Below, in pieces: positions 54,925 through 64,000 of a stretch of DNA of 64,000 nt. The first letter of the stretch is position 1. The number at the start of each line of letters is the position of its first letter. This DNA is from Zerene cesonia (lineage: Eukaryota; Arthropoda; Insecta; Lepidoptera; Pieridae): contig NW_024045132.1 in NCBI RefSeq assembly GCF_012273895.1, forward strand, positions 930,001-994,000, given 5' to 3'. Under the pieces are notes generated by a model. That model did not search any database. It saw only the letters and a list, made by a program, of their open reading frames with translations, and had not been told where the DNA came from. The translations under genes and the position numbers were made by a program.

Positions 54925-57723
54925 ATAATTTACATTTATAGATAGACGCATAATAAAAATAATTGTTTCCATTTTATTACGTAATAGATACATTAAAATG
55001 TATGTGTTAAAGTTGTGATTTAGACAGTGCCTCGCTTGCTTAGCTTGTATAACTAAAATTTTGAAGACAATGTTAAAAGGAACAATTCGTTTGCCGCATA
55101 ACAACAAAGTAAAATTATAAAGTAATATTCTGTAATAGGTTTGTAGAATTAGTACACAAAATTATTCTCAACATAATGGTGTTCGTCATCATATAAAATA
55201 TTCATAATTTTGCAAATAAATATTGAATTCGTCGCATATGTCAAACGCGTTTTACATATTATTTGAATAACGTCATCTTACTGAATTACATACAGTTGGC
55301 AAAAACATAAGTGCTACTGAGTAAATGTAACAAGATAGTAAATTCGTTTCTAGCAATATAATGGAAACATTCTTTCGCATTAATATTGTGGAAAAGTTAT
55401 TCAGTCATACTCTTTCGTGATTTATTTTAATTATTATAGATAAAAAAAGATAATTAAATATGTATTCAGTACATAATTGTATAGTATATCACACTATGCG
55501 CTACCATATCATTAACACTTTATGATTGATTTCGTAATAAACATTCATTTTTTTTAATTTTCTTTCTAAAATTGATTTCATTCAGCCAGTCAAGACAAAT
55601 AATAAGGTTTTATATATCTGCTAGTGCCAGACATTATTATGTATGTCTGATATTATAAGAACTGTAAAAATAAAACAAAAATATAGCACATATTATTTGC
55701 ATCTTGCACGTTGGCTTATAATCGACCATAACTAATTGTGTGACGGCGTCCATCAACTTTATCTTATTTGTTATTAACTTGCTTCGTATAACAAATCAAC
55801 GGTATGTATAAATACCTTCAAATTGCAAGGCAAAGTTAAATTTCGTGCATTCTACAAAGATTCCATCATACCAAGATTTCCTCAAGAACTGGGTACAAAT
55901 ATTGATATTTGAGCCCCCTTTTTCGATATGTATTTACAGTTAATGCAATTATACTTGCATTGGCGACAAGTTCAAGTTCCCATAAACGCAGACACGACAT
56001 AGTTTTCCCATGCCCTGAGACAATGGCACGGTTATGGTGTGTCAGGCCTTTGTGTAAACTCGCTATCTTATTTGTACTTACCTGTCTTCACTCTTCAATG
56101 TCAGACGTGTACGTAAACGTAATGCCTTGTAAGGAAAGTAGGAACTCAATATGTGCATTCTAATGACGAAAGTGTTTGAAAAATAATGATTCAACCGCCT
56201 ACGTTGATTTAATCTGAGAACTATTTTTTATTAGGTATGTTACAAAATAAACACCGTCCGTGTTACAGCCGTTTGATTTTAAATCATTTTTGAGATATAA
56301 ATGTCTTGTGAATTGCTAATAGCTTTAACAGTAGGATGTAGAGGTTTTCTACTGCGTAAATATTAGTTACTATATAGTATTATGTAAAATAATACTGTAT
56401 ACTTAAAAAACAGCTGTAATTTTTTTTTATTTTAGATAGCTTTATTTCGAAATGTATAATATATAATCAAAAAAAGTAGTGCATCTAAATTGAGCGACTA
56501 TAACTTTACGCGCAAACAAACTTTTTTTCTTACAGATACCGAAATAAGGTTAATGTGGAAACCGGAAAAAACGTAAGTCGTTGAACCTTAAAAGCATTTC
56601 ACCTACATTTCGAATTTATTTGATTAACAATTTACTAATATTATAATTGATTGTTTTAAAAAAAAACGTATTTAAGTTTAAAGACATAAAAGTATTTGAT
56701 TTTTTTTTCAATTATTGCTATAAAATGTTACCATATAACATTTATTGGTTACAAGGTACCGGATGGTTAGATGAATGAAAAAATATCTTGGTACGACTGG
56801 TCAGTTTTTGTTCCACTCTTGGAATTAATTACTAGAGACGATTATCATTGCAATAATCAGGTCGCTGCAATTTAAAATAGCTTAATGATTATACCCATTA
56901 GAAGAAAATTATTTATCACATCGTCACCATACAATTTCAAAGAAAATGCCCAATATTTCAATTTATTATTGCATTTAAAGAATTTAATAGTTTGTTAAAT
57001 TGCGCTTTGCTTTTTATAAATAAGAAAAACCAATCACAATTTAGATCAGTTCTCGAGAATACGCTATTACCTGGGCTTTATACGTGTAATTACAAACCTT
57101 TAAATTTGACAATAGGTGGTAACGCGCGAATCTGGTATAATTAAAAAAAATTTTTGTCGTTTCGTATCCGTTCAGTTGAAGGCACAGGTCCCTCATTACA
57201 CAAGCGATACAAAGTTCACAATATATCTATGTTATTATAATATTAGCCTCAAAACAAGTGACAGGATGCGATCTTACCCAACGGATTGCAAAGACTTTTC
57301 ATAATAAATACAAGATTATAATCACGGGCATACTTTATATATACCACTAGACGATGACTACAGGTTGCCATTTATTTTGCATACGTTGTTAGCTCACCTC
57401 TCAATTGCTCTATGTTTTGTACATACTAATTTGCATGCACCTTCCATTAGTCTTGTATATTAAAGAGTTTACTTGCAAGAAGGTTTTTCATTATAACTAT
57501 GTTTAAATATAAATACGTCCCGACAGATAGGAATTTCTGTTTGGGGGTAGCGATCGGCACCGGTTTTTCGTGGTACATATACAGCCTATAGCACTTAAGG
57601 ATCACATATACATTCATATATACAACGGTGAAAGAATATTTGAAATCAATCCAGTTGTTTCTTAAATTAGCTTCGTCGTACGTACAACGCTTAGAGATAT
57701 TATGATTGTAAATGATGTATACT

Positions 57724-57728
<5 letters not shown>

Positions 57729-57760
<32 letters not shown>
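57729..57760. repeat. (TA)n microsatellite
   Basis: About 15 TA units in a row inside AT-rich sequence. Confidence 0.95.
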
Positions 57761-57761
<1 letters not shown>

Positions 57762-58214
57762 ATATTAAAATATTAGTTATAGAAAATTCTTTGTACCCTC
57801 GGTCTCAACAACAATCTCTACAATTGTCTTGAAAATTTTGTGTTACCTCAGAAGTATTATATATTATAATAATCTGAATAAGCCCAATAGTTTCAAAAAA
57901 TGCATTTCTATTAATCAATCATAATATGGTAAGAGAGAATATTGTATCGCGGCTGACGAAATGGTATAACATGTACAAACTACGAGTAAATACATTTTTT
58001 ATAATTAAATAGTAAATTTGTAGGCACAATATTGTCAATTGCGCAATTCGACATTGAAGTTGTAAAAGTTGCTGATATGAGAGGCATTTTATACGGTTCA
58101 CTCATGTTTTGCGCCTAATGTTTTAGTAAGGTAGTAATATTTTGTACGATTCTGATATTACTATATATTATATTAATTGGAGTTGCATCGTATAGCTTAG
58201 TTATACCCTGGTGC

Positions 58215-58448
58215 GTTCCATAGTAGATTTCGGGATAACTGCTGGCCAAGAAGAGGTTTTAGTGGGTAAGAGTCCCACGTGATCTACTTTTTCCCCCAAA
58301 AGCTAGAGTTTCCTTCAAAGATTTCCTCCCCGTGACCAAAAACGTCGTCGTACGTCGAGAACTGAGTATTCCATCTAAATCGGTTCAGGAGTGAAGAAGA
58401 GATAGACATATATACAGAGTTACTTTCGCACTTATAATATTAGTATGG
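58215..58448 (-). mobile_element. Helitron-like or non-LTR-derived fragment
   Basis: On the minus strand the start TCCATACTAATATTATAAGT matches the element family. The interior (ggttttagtgggtaagagtc) is a repeat block I recall from Lepidoptera. Confidence 0.45.
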
Positions 58449-59522
58449 ATTACATAGTTACATAGCACTAATTCATATGCAAGTTCGTAGTAAAGGTGCC
58501 TGCCCTAGATATAAATGTGCTTAGCTAAATAAACGCAGCGTAAATCACAATTTCTTCAGTCACCGTTTCTATTATATTTCATCGACGAGGCCGTAATGAA
58601 GCATGAAGATCGTATACAATTGATAATCGCAAAAATTACGAAGCCTTGCCGATGGTTTCCTGTTCTTATTGCAGTTTTTACGCTTACTTCTTCGGTCACG
58701 CACCTTAGCTTGTTGTATTTCCGGTTATTTTTAGAAATTGACATATTTTTTTTGTGTATTATATAAATATCTTCTTGTTATGCTTGTATTCCAATAACAT
58801 ATAATATTATATCAACGAATATACATTGAAGACAAAAATATAATATCCTGAGCGAGCATGAAAAGCTTATCTTGTTATTATTGAGCTAAACAAACGCTAC
58901 TTATGACGTAAGTGTTATTTTCTTATAATGTATTTATTAATATAATGTAAAGAAAAAAACTATTGAATATAGTTCACACTTTCACGTTTTTCAAGCATAC
59001 CGACTGTAGAAACCAAATTCGTAATGCAATTGCTATATACAAAAAGTGATCTTTCACCTTTACTTGCGAATATATTTTAGTGGAATCTTATTTAGGCACA
59101 TTTTTTCCTATGTTTCGATGTAATGAAGAAGGAATGTTTGAACATTTTAGTTTTGTAAATATATATTGCTATGATTGTTATCACCATAGTTTATACTATG
59201 GTACACGCTTATATTATACGATCCTTACCAGATAACACAGTTTTTTAAGTATAATGTCCAATCTGAATAAAAAATAAATTGTTTTTTAAATTAGAACATA
59301 GATGTAGTGTCTGGCTGGGTGGGTACATAATGCTGATCTTCGGAAGTCATTAAGGAATATCTCTCAATGATAGATCGTAATGTGTAATGTAATACATCTG
59401 CCCGGGTGCTAATGTAAGACTTAACGCCTGACGTACCTTCTGGATAGTGTTTTTCAACTCGGTGAACGAACCTTATTGAACTGGTAGATATCGTTTTTCT
59501 TTGTTATAATCAAACATTATTA

Positions 59523-59721
59523 TCCCACTAATATTATAAATGCGAAAGTTTGTAAGGATGTGTGTGTGTTTGTTGCTCGTTCACGCAAAAACTACTGAAC
59601 CGATTGCAATGAAATTTGGTACGTAGACAGCTGGGCAACTGGAATAACATACAGGCAACTTTTATCCCGATAATCCTACGGGATACGGACTTATGCGGGT
59701 GAAACCGCGGGACGCAGCTAG
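59523..59721 (+). mobile_element. Helitron-like (Lep1-type) element
   Basis: Starts TCCCACTAATATTATAAATG and ends GGGACGCAGCTAG|T; interior nearly the same as 52006-52205. Confidence 0.66.
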
Positions 59722-59777
59722 TTATAAATAAATTAACTTACAAGCCACAAGCAAACATGATTCATAATTCTTATAAT

Positions 59778-60258
59778 CCGCGCCAGCTTTCCTCGTGGTA
59801 AGTGTATAGCCTATATCGCTTAGGGATTACGTACATATCCAACCAGAATTTTTTAAATCGGTACAGTAATTTTTGAGATTAGCGCGTTCGAAGAAACTAA
59901 CAACCTCTTCAACTTTATATTATACTAGCGGTCCGTCCCGGCTTCGCCCGTGGTACATATATAGCCTATAGCCTTCCTCAATAAATGGGCTATCTGACAC
60001 TGAAAGAATTTTTCAAATCAGCCAATAGTTTCCGAGATTAAAACAAACAAACAAACTCTTCAGCTTTATAATATTAGTATAGACTAGACGCTCGTCCTGG
60101 TTCCGCCAAGATATCAAGATTCCTCTTTTATCCCAAGGGAGCATTTAATCGTCCTCGTCTGTATACCAAATTTCATCAAAGTCCGTTCAATAGTTTCAGC
60201 GAGATTGACAGATAAACATCTAAACAAACAAACTTTCACATTTATAAAATTAGTGTGA
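59778..60258 (-). mobile_element. Cluster of minus-oriented Helitron-like elements
   Basis: 59925-60083 runs (minus) TCTATACTAATATTATAAAG...GGACCGCTAG. 60084-60258 follows directly and runs TCACACTAATTTTATAAATG...CTAG. A third truncated copy sits at 59778-59924. Each ends where the next begins, as expected for head-to-tail insertion. Confidence 0.6.
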
Positions 60259-63200
60259 TTAATGATAACTGATAAGTTACGAATAACTAAACTAAAGTTA
60301 ACTACTCGTACTTACAAAACATACATAAGATATTTTTGTTTTTCACTTGTTCAGTTGGTTGCCTGGAAGAGATCACTTGTAAGTGATAAGGCCGCCTTCT
60401 GTGCTGTATGTTTTAGCGTAAGTTTTGTTGTATTTGTTTCTGCTGCGTTGACAGCACAATAAAGTGTTTAAAATAAATAAAATAAATACATAAGATATTA
60501 TATTAATTTCCTTGTTGTAAGTACGAAATCAAGACGGAGATAAGAGAAAAGACGCTCAACAGGTAAGTAATACTATATAAAGGAAGTCAACGATTATATA
60601 AAATTATTTATTTATATAATAGTTATACGAGAAACGCAAGAATATCATCTGTAGATTTATTATTGCGCGGATGTAAATTATTCACTCCATAAAATTACAG
60701 CATAGCCTACTTACTCTAATATAAAATCGACAATACTTGGTACATAATTGTAATACATTTATACCCTTAATGTTTTTCACATGCCAATGAAAAAAAAATT
60801 CAAACTATTGCGTATTTGTCTGTATTTAAATAACTTCAAAATAATTTCAAAGAACTGCTTTCTGCGGGTTAATAGCTATTATTGTATTCGTTTGTATTAT
60901 GCTTATAAAAGTCTTTTTGATAAAATATTTTCCAATAATTAGAAATAATTTAAATCATGATCGGATATTAATTATATTTTTTGAGATGTAAATAAGCCAA
61001 GTCACTGAGATACACGGAGATTTTCGATAAAAAATTTAAAGGATATCATAAAAATATACGCAAACAAAACTTTTTACCTACTCTTGCGTCTCCTTCCATA
61101 TAATTTTTTTGTATTTATTGGTACGTATAATAAATCATTTCATAAAACATAGGAAAGTGCCTAGCAGCGTGCACATTCATGCCATACGTAGGTTGCCCAC
61201 ATGCATTGTCTTCAATTTTGTCACCTTGATCAACTTCGCCTCTCTCTATATACAAGGTCAGAGTTTAATAATTATAAGCCACAAAAACTTCTACATAACA
61301 TTAAATAAACGACTCGTTAGATATCTAGTCTGTGGAAAAACTTACGTAATGTATTCGACACCAAATGTAATTCAGCTTGAACTGTCAATTAATCGCAAAA
61401 ACTTTAAGAGTTATCTGTATAAAATACAGTTTGATAAATTTGTCGCTGCAATCTGATGTTTTATACCCAACAACAAATAGGTTTAAACCTCATTATTTAG
61501 TCATCATAATAAAAAACGTCATCAAAATCAAATAACTTTAAAAACATATTCTATGATGTAGATTTGTAAAAAATATGTTTTCTCGTCTTATTTGTAATAA
61601 GGTAGGTAAGTACAATGTACATGTTATAATAATTGCGTAGAGATTTACAAGATATACAATATAACAGAATTCATTTATAATCTAAAAAAACTACTTAGTT
61701 AAATCCTATTAGGAGTCTAATATCAACCTGCATTAAAATATTAATACTACACTAATTAAATTTAAAATACAAAGTAACGGAATATTTTTCAATTCAAAGC
61801 ATTATCGTATTTAAAGCGCTTAATATTAGTCTGAATAGTAAAACAACGAAAAAAGTATTTAGTTTTTCAATTAGTTTCACCATATAGTTGAAACCTTTAG
61901 CAATACTTAACAGGGAAATAAGTAATGATTAATGTGATGATTGTAATTATTGTTGATACAACCTATTTCTATTGGCAAAGAATCTGTGCCGTTCGTTGAA
62001 TAATAAATAATCATTACAGTTCCCAACATGCTATTATGATCGGGTCACTATTATGCACGTCAAACATTCAAATATCACCTCAATGCATATTATTATAATT
62101 GCCTAAGTGTACGGCGCCAATGTTGCTGATTCATGCTCCAAGTCGTTCAAAGTTCGTCAAACGACATCGAGATTTGAAATCTGGTTTCCACTTAGTGTTC
62201 GGGTCTGACCTTGTCTGAAGATCACTATTAGCGATTCTGAATATTCGTCTGGATGTCTTCATATTCATATAAATATAATTATAGATAAGCGTATGACGAA
62301 GCTGTAATTAATAAATGCATAATGCAAACGACATTTTAGCGAAATTCCTCACCATTTTCATAGTAAAGCTACAAAAATACAGTTATGTAGTTTATAGCAA
62401 AATTTTAAAATCTTCGCATATTTTCGTATTTTTTATAGAAAAGCACTTAAGCTGGATTATATTCACAGTTAAGTGATATATTTTTATACTAAACATATTA
62501 TAATAATTACTTTTGAAATAAAAATCGTTAAATCACTTCTATTTCATTTATAAATAAAAATAATTAAATTATGAGAGAGAAATAAGACACGAAATCTTGT
62601 TCATTTATATATTTTTCAACCGATTTCAAAAAGAGGAGAGGGTTATAATTTGACTGATTTAATTTGTTGTATTATTTTCTGTTGCATCATATTATACCGA
62701 ATAATGTGAATTGTTATTATTATTAAGCATTAACTACATATTTGTAATTTACCTTTACCTAAATTCAATGACGACGAAGAGCGTAATGAATGCTTTAATT
62801 TATTAATTATTCAATAACATTTTCACTTAAAAAATATTCGCATGGACATTTTGAATGGATTCGCATTTTAAATACATTAAATTTTAAATACATTCGTATG
62901 GTAATTAAGCAATCTGCATTAATAGTAGGTATTATTTACAACCGACTTCAAAAAACAGAAGGAAGTTCGATTGCAATATTTTTGGGGTGGTACCACAAGA
63001 CTTTCGACTGGGTACCGACTTTATATGATGCTTTTTTTATTTGAAATCTTGTGCCTTCCTTATGGTCTCCTTAAAATTGGTCTAGTTCTGACCATTTGAA
63101 AGGGGTTAAGGGTTTTTTTTATAAAAATTATTAGAATAAACGTATCCTTTCCTGAAGTTTCATCTATGAAAATGAAAAAAATCATATTAGCATACACTTG

Positions 63201-64000
63201 AAAATATCTATTTAGATTCTTAGCTCAACTTTATTGGGTTCAATTACGAAACAGGCGCATTTATACCCAGCAATTTTAAAGACAAAAATCGCGGTTATAT
63301 TTGCGCTCTTAAAACTTAAAAATAACATGCTTTCACTCTTTCAGAAAAATTACTTTAACCGATATTTTTTTGTTACTTTCTATATAATGTCCAAGTAATG
63401 ATAACAATCTATTGTTCTTGCGGACATGCGATTTTATGACACATCAAAATGAATCCTCAAGCATTAGAGATTGAAACCTAATGGTAGATCTGTACTTTAC
63501 TTTAATGTTTGATAAATCACAAAAAAAAAAACAGTGATTATGCCTCGGTACGAATTGAGGAACAAAAGTGGGTAGTTACACGGCGTCTTTTTTATTTGAC
63601 TAAAATCTCTACATATTTATTTTCTCTCCTACCTTTTTGAGAATAAAGCTCTTGGACATTAATAAAATAAGAACTGGAATAAAAAATGAAAGAAGAGTTT
63701 GATACCCTAAAAGTAGAAACCCAGATCTATATAGGATTAACTAAATTAAAACAGTATATATACCATTATTTTTATTTATTAACATTCCTACTAAGTAAGA
63801 ATGACGCCATCTTCTCTATAAGTGCGTTAATTATTATTTGACCACATAACATCTCATCATTAAAATCAATCGCATCCTTTAATGTTATATGGCATTTATA
63901 ATTAATAAATACCACCAATTAGCTGCTAAATTTAGCAGTCTTCCTTATTGGGTTGCAATAGTTTAAGTTGTTATAAAGTTACATCTAATACCACTGCATT

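Larger units (their letters stand above)
54930..64000. other. Gene-poor AT-rich region
   Basis: No protein gene recognised in 9 kb. It contains a (TA)n run (57729-57760), Helitron-like elements at about 58215-58448, 59523-59721, 59925-60083 and 60084-60258, and pieces of a repeat with accgacttcaaaaaacagaa (about 62620-62660 and 62940-63110). It could be intergenic or a far-upstream btsz intron. Confidence 0.6.

Noticed and set aside
55909..56163. Plus-strand ORF of 84 codons with hydrophobic start and several Cys
   Set aside because: It looks a little like a small secreted protein, but no ATG with good context is at the signal-like start and no family pattern was found.
1..64000. CRISPR arrays, prokaryotic operons or phage-like genes
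   Set aside because: None seen; all features are those of an insect nuclear genome.

Overview
This is a nuclear genomic window from an insect, almost certainly a moth or butterfly. The genes have many introns. Exons are GC-rich and introns are AT-rich. The interspersed repeats are those typical of Lepidoptera: short Helitron-like elements that begin TC...TAATATTATAAA and end CTAGT, tRNA-derived SINEs with polymerase III boxes, and a SINE/LINE tail ending in a long (GAT)n run. Two 1000-base N blocks (2153-3152 and 43652-44651) are assembly gaps. No bacterial-type features, rRNA, true tRNA genes or CRISPR arrays were seen. All exon calls come from reading splice sites, phases and protein family patterns by eye, with no transcript data.

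Three protein genes are supported. (1) 382-5809, plus strand: the last seven coding exons of coronin (coro), covering the last blades of the WD40 propeller, the C-terminal extension and the coiled coil. The 5' exons lie outside the window. (2) 8603-10524, minus strand: a small GPI-anchored Ly6/uPAR (three-finger) protein. Its first half-domain is encoded by two homologous exons in the same phase, which suggests mutually exclusive splicing. (3) 12431-51059, minus strand: a very large gene for a synaptotagmin-like protein, the bitesize (btsz) orthologue. It has a 3.86 kb disordered exon at 34181-38040, a tandem C2A-C2B module at 12431-16713, and two large internal exons with their own ATG (19184-19904 and 20199-21555) that look like alternative starts. 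All N-terminal versions end in phase 1 and can join the same phase-1 exon at 18709-18830, so one C2 module can be fitted with different N-termini.

Coronin binds actin filaments, and Bitesize links membrane phospholipids to Moesin and actin in Drosophila, so two cortical actin genes lie near each other here. The sequence gives no evidence that this is more than chance linkage.

The 51-64 kb part and the large btsz introns are AT-rich and dense with repeats. The most unusual item there is a 1.6 kb element at 53315-54924. It has roughly 460-470 bp terminal inverted repeats, a likely 5-bp target duplication, and a small ORF with a cysteine-rich CXC-like domain followed by an acidic tail. Other items of note are a tandem duplication of an exon end plus its splice site inside a coronin intron, a perfect 31-bp palindrome at 10905-10967, and repeats sitting within about 30 bp of several 5' splice sites.
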